A DNA stretch of 64,000 nt from Paenibacillus illinoisensis NBRC 15959 (GTDB lineage Bacteria; Bacillota; Bacilli; Paenibacillales; Paenibacillaceae). Positions 35,006 to 43,383 of this stretch are shown piece by piece (position 1 is the first letter of the stretch; each line of letters starts with the position of its first letter). The DNA lies in contig NZ_BIME01000001.1 of NCBI RefSeq assembly GCF_004000925.1, positions 930,001 to 994,000 of the forward strand, given 5' to 3'. The notes beneath the pieces are model-generated. The model did not search any database and was not told where the DNA came from. It saw only the letters and a list, made by a program, of their open reading frames with translations. Position numbers and translations under genes: made by a program.

Positions 35006-36628
35006 TTATGCCTGGTCACGGAATTCATTCGGCGTCATGCCGTAATGCTTTTTGAACATTTTGCTGAAATATTGCGGATTTTGATATCCAAGTTCACTCG
35101 TAATTTCGTAAATCTTCTTGTTGCTGTTCTTCAGCAGATACAGCGCACGTTCCATGCGCATGCGAATCATGTAGTCCCCAAGTCCTTCTCCCGTTTCGGC
35201 TTTGTAAATCTTCGACAGATACACGGGATGCAGGTATACCTTGTCGGCAATCATCTTCACGGACAGATCCTGTCCGGTATCTCTGGTAACCATCTCCTGA
35301 ACCTGCTTGATGACATGCCTGCGGCTCTGGGTTCCCGCCTGATCGGATAACTCTTCCTGAAGCTTCGCAAGCATTTCCGTAGCCCAGCGTCGCAACCGTT
35401 CGGGAGATTGGATCAACTGATGTGCCAGCAGCAGGTCAAAACCTGCATGATCGATCTCGTGCACCAGGTGACCCTGCTTGTGGGCGATATACATGAACGC
35501 ATTGGTCACAGACAAATACATCTCATACACGTGTTCTCTGGACAAACACACCCGATCTGCCGCGTCAAATACAGCATTAAGCTTGCTTGCTGCAGCTTCC
35601 CACTGCTTCGTTTCGAGCAACTGGGGCAAAACGGGAGGTTTATAGAGTTCTTCCAGCGCGTGCGCTGCATCGTTTTCCATCCGCAGGGATCTATCCTTGT
35701 CCATGAAAATAATCTTGTTCTCTTCCGGTCCGGAAAGGACCAGCGATCCCAGACTTCTGCGGTAAGCTGCAGTCATTTCTTTAAACGGAAACGGCGGTGT
35801 AACCACCATGGACAGATCTCCCTGCAGGTAACGAATGACATGCTCCCGGAAAGTATTCACCGGTCCGGTCAATGTCTCCTCGCTCATGGATGCTTCCTCC
35901 ACCGGTCCCTGATGCTGTAAAAACATGACCAGACATTCATGCGGCCCTCGTCCAAACCAGACTCTGAATTGGTCCCCGAGAACTTCCTCTGCGATGTTGC
36001 CTACCGCAAAGTCCATCAGGTCGAGTGATTGCTGATCCATGGAAGAGAATCGGCCTGTAAGACGAATAAGGAGCATAACCACCGGTTCTTCGGGTTCAAG
36101 TCCAATCTCATATTGCTGCAGCTGTTCGCGAAGGGCACGCGTTGTAATTTCACGACCAAGCAGCAGATCATGCATCAGATTTTCACGCAAAATTTTATAA
36201 TCCGATTTCCGGCTGTACAGGAGCCTATGATATTTATCAAACTCATCCCACTCCCCGCGGAGAGACGTAATCGCAGCAGAGACCGAAGCCATAAATTCCT
36301 CATCATTCACGGGTTTCAGAATATAATCGGATGCCTGCAGCTGAATTGCCTTTTTGGCATAATCAAAATCACTATGCCCTGTCAGCAGAATACAGCGGAT
36401 ATGAGACCATCTGCTGCTCACCTCTTCAATCAGGTCCAATCCGCTCATACCGGGCATACGAATATCGGTAACGACGATATCGACCGCATTTTCCTCCATA
36501 ATCTCCAGCGCTTCCTTGCCGGACGCTGCACGAAGCACCGTCGTTACTCCGAGCTCTCCCCACGGAATGGTCATTTCCAGACTCTCCGTTACATACGTTT
36601 CGTCATCCACTAGCAGTATATCAATCAA
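35006..36628 (-). CDS. YesN-type response regulator with AraC DNA-binding domain
   Basis: The 540-residue regulator has an N-terminal receiver (ILLVDDE, phospho-acceptor Asp55 in VVTDIRMPGMSG, Lys in YILKPVNDEE), a middle linker region of about 300 residues, and a C-terminal AraC domain with two helix-turn-helix motifs (VKMIADKVYLHPVYLSKIYK and IYEITSELGYQNPQYFSKMF). It starts with TTG behind GGGAG. It follows its kinase by 66 bp and precedes the binding-protein gene, so it most likely activates the transporter and galactanase genes and its own operon. Confidence 0.95.
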   Translation of the reverse strand: MIDILLVDDETYVTESLEMTIPWGELGVTTVLRAASGKEALEIMEENAVDIVVTDIRMPGMSGLDLIEEVSSRWSHIRCILLTGHSDFDYAKKAIQLQASDYILKPVNDEEFMASVSAAITSLRGEWDEFDKYHRLLYSRKSDYKILRENLMHDLLLGREITTRALREQLQQYEIGLEPEEPVVMLLIRLTGRFSSMDQQSLDLMDFAVGNIAEEVLGDQFRVWFGRGPHECLVMFLQHQGPVEEASMSEETLTGPVNTFREHVIRYLQGDLSMVVTPPFPFKEMTAAYRRSLGSLVLSGPEENKIIFMDKDRSLRMENDAAHALEELYKPPVLPQLLETKQWEAAASKLNAVFDAADRVCLSREHVYEMYLSVTNAFMYIAHKQGHLVHEIDHAGFDLLLAHQLIQSPERLRRWATEMLAKLQEELSDQAGTQSRRHVIKQVQEMVTRDTGQDLSVKMIADKVYLHPVYLSKIYKAETGEGLGDYMIRMRMERALYLLKNSNKKIYEITSELGYQNPQYFSKMFKKHYGMTPNEFRDQA

Positions 36629-36694
36629 CGTTCGTCACTCCCTGTCTGCGACATTTGCAATATATATTTACTCTCAAAAAGCAATCAATGGTCG

Positions 36695-38461
36695 TCAATC
36701 ACTCTGCATCGGCACTTCTTCCTCGTCTGTTTCATCTTCTGCTGGCCATGACAAGGCTACACAGAGACCCCCCAGTGGGGATTCGGTTATGTTAATGCCT
36801 GCCTGTTCTCCATACCGCAGCTGCAATCGTTGATTCACATTCCACAGACCACAACCCATATCCTGATCCATCGTGCCCGTGAGCTTGTCCAGCAGCTTAT
36901 CCCGCTCCTCACTGGTCATGCCCTGTCCGTCATCTTCGACCTTTAGAATCATGACACCATTCTGTTTTTCTCCGGATACCCTGATCTCTCCAGCATCTGC
37001 ATCGGCTTCAATGCCGTGAATGACCGCATTTTCAACCAAAGGCTGCACGATAAGAGGTGGAACCTCCTGTCTCATCATGCTGGCTGGCAGATCAATGCGG
37101 TAACGAATCCGATCCATGCGCATCTGCTGGATTTCGAGGTAACAGTTCACAAATTCGATTTCCTCGTTCAGCGGCACAACGTCACGTTCCTGTCTGGTTG
37201 TATAGCGATAGTATCTGGATAGATTGTGTGACATGGCTACCACGGCATCCACACGTTTCAATTTCGCCATACTCGTGATAAAAGAGAAACAGTTATAGAA
37301 GAAGTGCGGGTTAATCTGGGATTGCAATTGCTTCAATCGGGCTTCACGTACGTGAATCTGTTCCAGATACACATGCTCAAACAGCTGTTGAATCTGTTCC
37401 ACCATGGAGTTGAATCGCTCGGACAAAAAGCTGAATTCATTCCGGCCCTTGGGCTTAATTCGTACCGAATAATCTTCCTGCTTCAATCGCTGGAATCCGC
37501 GAATAAGCTGCTTCACAGGTACCTGTACCTGAACGTACAACAGATAGGCGGCCAGGAAACTCATGCCGAGCAAACATATCATTGAAGAATAAAAAAGCAC
37601 ATTCGATTGATGAATGGGTTTCAATATATCGGATAACGGCATATAATCCACCAGATACCAGCCTGTCGTGCTGGATTTGACCGTATTCACCATGTAAGGT
37701 TCGTTGTCGATCACTACAGTGCGATTGTCCACATCCTGAAGGGTATGAATCGCCAGCTGGTCCATCAGCCGATTGGTCAACTCACGATCCGAGGTTCGGT
37801 TATAGATGACACCGGATTCCTCTCGATAATAGAAGGGATCATGTCTTCCATCATCCTTGAACTTGTCCAGCATATCCCGAATGTTATCGCTGTCAAATTC
37901 CAGCTTGATAATGGTCTCTGCATTCACCGCGGGGTCCTTAATCCCATAGGGAGAAGCGGTAATCCAGCTGAACATGAATTTCTCATCTTTCCCGTCCACA
38001 ATCTTGCGGACATCCCAACCCGAAACCATACTTTCCCTGAGTGCCTGCTTGTCATAAAAACGGGCATCCCGTTCGGAGACAACCCTGCCCATGGAAGGGG
38101 AATATAAATATAATTTCGTTGTCCAGTTCGACGAACTTTCCTGAATACTCAGCTTGTTCTGGATCCGCTTGACCAGATTGATTGCATCGAGGTCAAAATA
38201 CCGACTATCGGTATAAATCCGGCGGAAGCTCGCAATATCCGGATCATGGATGAGAAGATTAGGCCAGGACGATAACAGTTCAATGTGCGTATTCACCTGA
38301 TTTTGAAAAAACTCAAGCTGGTTGCTATTGGAACGATTCAATTCATCCCTGAGTACGGCCGTCGTTTTGTGATTTGAGTACCAGTAAAGCAATACAACGG
38401 GGATCAACATAATCAGGATCAAGATCACCATTTTGGAAAACAGATTGGTCCGGTATGACAT
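36695..38461 (-). CDS. YesM-type sensor histidine kinase
   Basis: The 588-residue membrane kinase has a first membrane helix (MVILILIMLIPVVLLYWY), a large extracellular sensor about 30-290 (Cache-like), a second membrane helix (VLFYSSMICLLGMSFLAAYL), HAMP (about 325-380), the His_kinase domain with QSQINPHFFYNCFSFI (phospho-acceptor His), and the ATPase domain with PPLIVQPLVENAVIHGIE and DDGQGM. It should sense extracellular oligosaccharide or a loaded binding protein. Two cre candidates and a copy of the putative regulator site lie upstream, which suggests autoregulation under catabolite control. Confidence 0.95.
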   Translation of the reverse strand: MSYRTNLFSKMVILILIMLIPVVLLYWYSNHKTTAVLRDELNRSNSNQLEFFQNQVNTHIELLSSWPNLLIHDPDIASFRRIYTDSRYFDLDAINLVKRIQNKLSIQESSSNWTTKLYLYSPSMGRVVSERDARFYDKQALRESMVSGWDVRKIVDGKDEKFMFSWITASPYGIKDPAVNAETIIKLEFDSDNIRDMLDKFKDDGRHDPFYYREESGVIYNRTSDRELTNRLMDQLAIHTLQDVDNRTVVIDNEPYMVNTVKSSTTGWYLVDYMPLSDILKPIHQSNVLFYSSMICLLGMSFLAAYLLYVQVQVPVKQLIRGFQRLKQEDYSVRIKPKGRNEFSFLSERFNSMVEQIQQLFEHVYLEQIHVREARLKQLQSQINPHFFYNCFSFITSMAKLKRVDAVVAMSHNLSRYYRYTTRQERDVVPLNEEIEFVNCYLEIQQMRMDRIRYRIDLPASMMRQEVPPLIVQPLVENAVIHGIEADADAGEIRVSGEKQNGVMILKVEDDGQGMTSEERDKLLDKLTGTMDQDMGCGLWNVNQRLQLRYGEQAGINITESPLGGLCVALSWPAEDETDEEEVPMQSD

Positions 38462-38508
38462 TATTCATCTCACCTTGTCTAAATTTGTCGTGACATTAAT
38501 TGTAATGA

Positions 38509-38522
38509 TGTAAGCGGTAAAA
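38509..38522. promoter_or_regulatory. cre candidate near the kinase start
   Basis: TGTAAGCGGTAAAA matches TGWAANCGNTNWCA at all positions but one (A for C near the end). It lies about 48 bp before the kinase start codon. Confidence 0.45.
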
Positions 38523-38598
38523 ACAATCACTTTTTTTATCCACGCAGTTCTCCGCCCTTGTCCATTCACCAGACTCAATCAAACCGGCTCATTTATAG

Positions 38599-38612
38599 CG
38601 TAAGCGTTACCA
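38599..38612. promoter_or_regulatory. cre candidate overlapping the kinase promoter
   Basis: CGTAAGCGTTACCA has the cre core TAAGCGTTA with two mismatches to TGWAANCGNTNWCA. It sits between the putative regulator element and a TATAAA box on the minus strand. Confidence 0.45.
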
Positions 38613-38626
38613 TATTGAGGATAAAG

Positions 38627-38659
38627 GTCACAAAACCAATATTTCTGCACTAAATGCAA
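38627..38659 (-). promoter_or_regulatory. Candidate response-regulator binding site, copy B
   Basis: TCACAAAACCAA (38628-38639) and GCACTAAATGCAA (38647-38659) are direct-repeat half sites 19 bp apart. The 24 bp from 38627 match copy A upstream of the binding-protein gene at 21 positions, including ATTTCTGCAC. Confidence 0.65.
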
Positions 38660-38671
38660 CTTCCACAACAC

Positions 38672-38696
38672 AAAAAAGCCAGCCTATTGGCCAGCT
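38672..38696 (-). terminator. Terminator downstream of the 38768 gene
   Basis: On the minus strand AGCTGGCC pairs with GGCTGGCT (two G-U pairs) over a 4-base loop, followed by TTTTTTG. Confidence 0.75.
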
Positions 38697-38767
38697 CTTC
38701 GCGGATAACATCGCTATTGCATGCTTCTTGAAATTGGTTTCTATATGTATGTGTTCCTTGCTGAAAC

Positions 38768-39466
38768 TTATGGTATGGCATAATCGAATACAATGTTCTG
38801 ACCTTCTACCTCTACATCCAGCACAATATCCCTAAGCTTTCCCCTTACTTGAAGCGGTGACTGTGCAGAACCTGAAAATGCAAGTTTGCCGGTGAACGTG
38901 CCATGTGGCATGATTTCGAGATGAACCGGCTGGAGTTCAACGGACTTCAGAGCTTCGTATAAAGGATCATCCTGCTGTCTGTAACTTCTCGCCAAGTCGG
39001 GCAAAAGCACAGCTGCGACGGTCTGCCTGCTATAATTTTTAAGTGTGAGATCACAGCTTACTCTTGTATTTCCATCCAGAGCCACTTCGTACATGCAGGA
39101 GCTATCATTCTGAAGATATGATACACCATGGATACCAGTGGAACCCCATTTGGCGACATACATCACCTTATCTGTGATGTAGGAATAACTTAAAATAATG
39201 ACCACGACGATCAGCCAGAGCTGTCTTGCCAGCCGAGGATACGAAGACTTTACTTCCTTGCGGGTTAGATAAAAACTGCATCCTAATAAACCTAGTCCTA
39301 TAAATAGCGTAATATGTACACCGCTCATGTACGCCGTGGTATAGGGGGATAACCCTATTTTGGATAACATCCGATCTCCCACCGAGTAACCCAGGTGGTG
39401 ATTAAACGTAAAAATGATCGCAAAAAGCAGCAAAATCGCAGAGAACGCTAATTTCGTCCTCGACAC
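38768..39466 (-). CDS. Hypothetical membrane-anchored protein
   Basis: I do not recognise this family. The 232-residue protein has three hydrophobic segments: residues about 7-22 (FSAILLLFAIIFTFN), 46-66 (YMSGVHITLFIGLGLLGCSF) and 82-98 (LWLIVVVIILSYSYI). The rest (about 100-232) is a soluble, probably extracytoplasmic beta-rich domain with a Cys pair, SSCMYEV and VSCDLTL, that could form a disulfide. The text HGTFTGKLAFSGSAQSPLQV suggests an Ig-like fold. It begins with GTG behind GGGGGTG and lies alone between two terminators, separate from the flanking transport loci. Confidence 0.7.
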   Translation of the reverse strand: MSRTKLAFSAILLLFAIIFTFNHHLGYSVGDRMLSKIGLSPYTTAYMSGVHITLFIGLGLLGCSFYLTRKEVKSSYPRLARQLWLIVVVIILSYSYITDKVMYVAKWGSTGIHGVSYLQNDSSCMYEVALDGNTRVSCDLTLKNYSRQTVAAVLLPDLARSYRQQDDPLYEALKSVELQPVHLEIMPHGTFTGKLAFSGSAQSPLQVRGKLRDIVLDVEVEGQNIVFDYAIP

Positions 39467-39534
39467 AGGAACACCCCCTATTTAGCCACCTGATTATATC
39501 ATAATTTTCCTAATTATGGTGTACAATCCATATC

Positions 39535-39583
39535 AAAAAAAATAAATCAAGGCGTCTTCGACTATTGCCGAAAACACCTTGAT
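39535..39583 (-). terminator. Terminator downstream of the second binding-protein gene
   Basis: On the minus strand ATCAAGGTGTTTTCG pairs with CGAAGACGCCTTGAT (G-U pairs) over an 8-base loop, followed by TTTATTTTTTTT. Confidence 0.88.
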
Positions 39584-39597
39584 CAGAAGAAGTATCG

Positions 39598-41121
39598 TTA
39601 CTTGGCCAGGAATGCGTCGAGCTGTTCCTGTTTGGCTGCAATGATTTTATCGATACCTGCGGCCTTCAGCTTCTCCAGATACTTGGGAATCATTTCGTTT
39701 GGATCCACTGCTCCGGATGTCATGCCTGGTTTGAACTGTTTGTTCACGTTATTAACCGCTGCTATTTCGTTTTTGACGGACTGGCTGTTGAAGGTAAAAC
39801 CAAGTGCAGGCGACTTGACTCCCTTGGCATTAAACTCCTTGAACTTCTCCCACTTCTGAGGATCTTCATTATCCCAGAGGAAGTTCAGGAACTGATTACC
39901 CAGCTGCCATTGGGCACCAGGATTATACGTGCGGCTGTTTGCATCCACGCCTTCAGGCAGCGTGATAATATTGTCTTGACCATCCTTTTTCACATAATGC
40001 TTGCCTTCGATTCCGAAATTCAACAGATTATTGATTTCCTTGTCCGAGTGGAGCAGGTTGATGACCTGCATCGCTTTTTCCGGCTGCTCGGAAGAACGCG
40101 AGATAGCCAGCATGGCACCGGAAGCATCACCGGTTGTGATGGTCGGCTCTGTCATTTCAATCTGAGTCAGCGGATATCCGACGTATCCTTCTTCTTCCTT
40201 GTCCTTCCCCGGTTTCATGCCGTCTGTCCACATAAACGCTTTACCTGCCTTCGCCTGATCTTTCGGGAAGACGTTGGAAGTTGCCGCATCGCTATTGATA
40301 TACCCCGCTTGATACCATTTGCGTGCCAGTGCTGCGGCCTCCTTGAATTCAGGTGTCTCTACTTCGTTCAGCACAGTTGTTGTGCCAGCTGTCTTGGAGA
40401 TGACTCCAGGTACGGATGCATCACCGAGATAATCCCAATCCAGATTCTCCAGCAGTCCGTTACCATTGGTGTTCGACATATAGAATGGAGTAACGGATGG
40501 TTCGTTTTCCTTGATTGTTTTCAGCAGAGGCTCCAGATCGGTCCACGTTTTTACCGTGGTCAGGTCAAGTTTGTATTTATCCGCGAGATCCTGGCGCACC
40601 AGAACACCACGTGTAGCTGCCAATTCCTTGTTTGTCGGAACGCCGTAGTTTACACCATCAACCTGGGAACCTTCCAGGAAAGCAGGGTCCAGATTTTTTT
40701 TGATATCCTGCCCATATTGATCAAGCAGGTCATTTAGGGGCAGGAACGCACCTTTGGCCACGTTGACGGTATAGTTCTGCCATGCCGCCGTGAAAATAAT
40801 ATCCGATTTTTCTCCGGAAGAAATCATCAGATTGAGCTTGTTATCCCACTGTCCCCAGTCGATTGCGTTAATCTTGAGCGTAGCTCCGATCTTGGGCTCC
40901 ATTTTTTTATTAATCTCGGCTTCCACCAGTGCCACGTCTTTCTGTGGTGTCCCCGGGTAGTACAACGTTACCTCATATGGTTTGGCTGCATTTTCCCCTG
41001 AACCTCCGTTTTCTGCCCCTTGCGTTGTTCCGCCTTGGTCTGATGAACATCCGGCAAGCACCAGGCTGAATGCCATCACGGCTGCCGTAAGTCGCGTCCA
41101 TACCTTCATTGATTTGATCAA
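39598..41121 (-). CDS. Extracellular solute-binding lipoprotein (second sugar importer)
   Basis: The 507-residue lipoprotein carries lipobox LAGC with Cys25 if translation starts at TTG 41121, which lies at good distance after GGGAGGGG. An upstream in-frame ATG at 41157 has no ribosome binding site and would make the signal peptide too long. The mature protein has the family 1 binding fold: YEVTLYYPGTPQKDVALVEA, INAIDWGQWDNKLNLMISSG and IIFTAAWQNYTVNVAKGAF (DUF3502-like C-terminal part). It follows its permeases by 150 bp, a reversed order compared with the galactan locus. The sugar is unknown. Confidence 0.92.
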   Translation of the reverse strand: MIKSMKVWTRLTAAVMAFSLVLAGCSSDQGGTTQGAENGGSGENAAKPYEVTLYYPGTPQKDVALVEAEINKKMEPKIGATLKINAIDWGQWDNKLNLMISSGEKSDIIFTAAWQNYTVNVAKGAFLPLNDLLDQYGQDIKKNLDPAFLEGSQVDGVNYGVPTNKELAATRGVLVRQDLADKYKLDLTTVKTWTDLEPLLKTIKENEPSVTPFYMSNTNGNGLLENLDWDYLGDASVPGVISKTAGTTTVLNEVETPEFKEAAALARKWYQAGYINSDAATSNVFPKDQAKAGKAFMWTDGMKPGKDKEEEGYVGYPLTQIEMTEPTITTGDASGAMLAISRSSEQPEKAMQVINLLHSDKEINNLLNFGIEGKHYVKKDGQDNIITLPEGVDANSRTYNPGAQWQLGNQFLNFLWDNEDPQKWEKFKEFNAKGVKSPALGFTFNSQSVKNEIAAVNNVNKQFKPGMTSGAVDPNEMIPKYLEKLKAAGIDKIIAAKQEQLDAFLAK

Positions 41122-41272
41122 CTGAACCCCTCCCAATAATGTTGAACTTTTGCGCACACGATTTCCCCAATTCGCATGTAACCCGGATCTAACTCAGATC
41201 CTTCACTGCATTGTATATATGCCCTTTCATTCTATCTTGGGATCATCCACTACCCCGCTGACCGGGACGGAG

Positions 41273-42181
41273 TTATCCCTTCACAGCACCCACCGTCAGA
41301 CCTTTAATGAAGTACCTTTGGAAGAACGGATAGGCCAGCACAATCGGACCGATGCCCACGACAGCCATCGCCATTTGCAGCGTTTTGTTAGGCAGATTCA
41401 ACAATCCGCCCTGTGATGAAATCTGTGAAGAAACATTGGAGTTGGATGTTAAATATTGAATATCGAGCAGTGTTCGGTACATGAGGTACTGAAGGCTGAT
41501 CGTCCGGTTATCAGAGATAAAAATCATACTGAGGTACCAGTCATTCCAGTAGTTCAGTGTGCTGAACAGTGCCACGGTGGCCATAACCGGTAAGGAGAGC
41601 GGCAGTACGATACGCGTAAACGTTCGGAGCTCACCTGCTCCATCAATCCGTGCCGATTCAAGAATGGATACCGGAATGGAATTGGCGAAGAATGTCCGCA
41701 TCACCAGAACGAAGAACGGTGATAACAATAACGGCAATATCAAGGCCAGAATGGAATTTTTCAGATCCAGGACATTGACGTATACGAGATACCAGGGAAC
41801 GAGCCCCCCGTTGAACAACATTGTGAAGAAAATAAAGAAGGCAAACCATCCGCGGTAAGGCAAATCCCTTCTGGAAAGCGGGTAGGCATATAGTGCAGTC
41901 AACGCCACGCTGGTAATGGTACCTACCACTGTCACGATGATGGAAATGCCGTAGGAATGGATAATCTGATCCATATCCTTGAACAGAAACTCATAAGCCG
42001 TCAGGCTAAACTTCTCGGGGATCAGCTTGTATCCGTTCGCAATGACGGTTGTCTCGTCCGAGAAGGAAATGGCGAAGACAAGCAAAATCGGAACGATGCA
42101 GGCTATGGCATAGAAGATGAACATCGCGTGTATAACGGACGCGGAACGCCGCGATACAGCAAGTGGGTCACGTGATTTCAC
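41273..42181 (-). CDS. Carbohydrate ABC transporter permease (LplC type), second importer
   Basis: The 302-residue permease has six membrane helices, EAA loop LESARIDGAGELRTFTRIVL near 190-210, and the C-terminal FFQRYFIKGLTVGAVKG shared with the LplC protein at 31149 (FLQRFFVKGMTLGSVKG). The N-terminal 15 residues are polar (SRDPLAVSRRSA). It starts 18 bp after the LplB-type gene. The absence of an ATPase gene again implies a shared MsmX-type subunit. Confidence 0.95.
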   Translation of the reverse strand: MKSRDPLAVSRRSASVIHAMFIFYAIACIVPILLVFAISFSDETTVIANGYKLIPEKFSLTAYEFLFKDMDQIIHSYGISIIVTVVGTITSVALTALYAYPLSRRDLPYRGWFAFFIFFTMLFNGGLVPWYLVYVNVLDLKNSILALILPLLLSPFFVLVMRTFFANSIPVSILESARIDGAGELRTFTRIVLPLSLPVMATVALFSTLNYWNDWYLSMIFISDNRTISLQYLMYRTLLDIQYLTSNSNVSSQISSQGGLLNLPNKTLQMAMAVVGIGPIVLAYPFFQRYFIKGLTVGAVKG

Positions 42182-42199
42182 AGCAGACTTGCCTCCTCT

Positions 42200-43186
42200 C
42201 TAAAATAATGCATTATCTTTATCCATTCTTCGGACGATCGTATTGGATACAAGCACAAGTACAAATCCGACAACAGCCTGATACAGTCCAGCCGCAGAAG
42301 ACATCCCAATGTCGCCGCCAATGAGGAATGTGCGATAGACATAGGTATCCAGTACGTTCGTTACAGGGAACAATGCCCCCGATTCCAATGGAACCTGATA
42401 GAACAGACTAAAGTCCGCATAGAAGATTCGGCCGATCTGCAGCAAGGTCATGATGACAATGAGCGGAACGAGAAACGGAACCGTGATAAACCAGATCTGA
42501 TGCCACTTGCTTGCTCCGTCCAGCACGGCGGCTTCGTAGTACTCCTCATCAATGCCTACGACTGCTGCGAGATAAATGACGGCATAGTATCCGATGTTTT
42601 TCCAGGTATTCACAATTGGCAAAATGTACGGCCAATACTTCGGCTCCGAGTACCAGTCAATGGGCTGCCCGCCAAAGAGCTGCAGGATCGTCGAGTTCAT
42701 AAAACCTGAATCCTTGCCGAGAAACGCCAGAACCAGATAGCTAACCACGATCATGGATAAAAAGTAAGGCAGGAGCATCAAGGATTGATACAGTTTCGAC
42801 ATCGCTTTGTTCTTTACTTCATTGAGCAGGATCGCAAGCCCTACCCCCACAAACAGATTGAGCGCAATAAATACCGTGTTATACGCAAGTGTGTTGCGGG
42901 TGATCTCCCAAGCATCACTCGTTGAGAACAGGTACTTGAAGTTATCCCAACCGCTCCAGGGACTGCCCCAAATTCCGTCGGCGTAATTCACATTTTTGAA
43001 GGCAATGAGGACGCCGAACATCGGCATATAGTTGTTCACCAGCAGAAACAGAATCCCTGGCAAAAACATGAGATACAAGACCTTGAACTTACCAAGATTG
43101 TACAAAACAGACTTTCGCTTGCGGACTGATCTATCCGGTATATCCGCTACCCGTACACCCTTACCCGCCTGGGGTTGTGTCTTCAT
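42200..43186 (-). CDS. Carbohydrate ABC transporter permease (LplB type), second importer
   Basis: This is a 328-residue LplB-type subunit with a polar N-terminal extension of about 35 residues, then VLYLMFLPGILFLLVNNYMP, DNFKYLFSTSDAW and EAA loop YEAAVLDGASKWHQIWFITV. I start it at ATG 43186 behind GAGAAGAGG; the long upstream in-frame extension (65 residues) has no ribosome binding site and lies in the promoter region. It is separated from the upstream response regulator gene by a perfect-palindrome terminator, so it needs its own promoter. Confidence 0.93.
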   Translation of the reverse strand: MKTQPQAGKGVRVADIPDRSVRKRKSVLYNLGKFKVLYLMFLPGILFLLVNNYMPMFGVLIAFKNVNYADGIWGSPWSGWDNFKYLFSTSDAWEITRNTLAYNTVFIALNLFVGVGLAILLNEVKNKAMSKLYQSLMLLPYFLSMIVVSYLVLAFLGKDSGFMNSTILQLFGGQPIDWYSEPKYWPYILPIVNTWKNIGYYAVIYLAAVVGIDEEYYEAAVLDGASKWHQIWFITVPFLVPLIVIMTLLQIGRIFYADFSLFYQVPLESGALFPVTNVLDTYVYRTFLIGGDIGMSSAAGLYQAVVGFVLVLVSNTIVRRMDKDNALF

Positions 43187-43344
43187 AACCTCTTCTCCCT
43201 CACTCCTCTTGATTTCCTTCCTCAGGATGAAGCACCGCTGTGTATCCTGTGGTTCAAGTATAACCGCGGGGAGCTCTGGCCCAATATCGGCTGTGGTGAC
43301 CTTTTCACTTATCAAATGATGACATTTGTATGATACCAGATAAA

Positions 43345-43379
43345 ATAAAAACAAAATAAAAGACGCAGCATGCTGCGTC
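43345..43379 (-). terminator. Palindromic terminator between regulator and permease genes
   Basis: GACGCAGCATGCTGCGTC (43362-43379) is a perfect 18-bp palindrome. On the minus strand it is followed by TTTTATTTTGTTTTTATTTT. It lies 4 bp after the regulator's reading frame. Confidence 0.88.
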
Positions 43380-43383
43380 AACG

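Larger units (their letters stand above)
38462..38767. other. Regulatory intergenic region upstream of the galactan kinase
   Basis: No gene is seen. It holds, right to left, the terminator of the 38768 gene, the regulator element at 38627-38659, a cre candidate at 38599-38612 next to TATAAA, and a second cre candidate at 38509-38522. Confidence 0.7.

Noticed and set aside
41195-41214. GGATCT/AGATCC hairpin before the second binding-protein gene as a terminator
   Set aside because: The stem is short and no T run follows on either strand.
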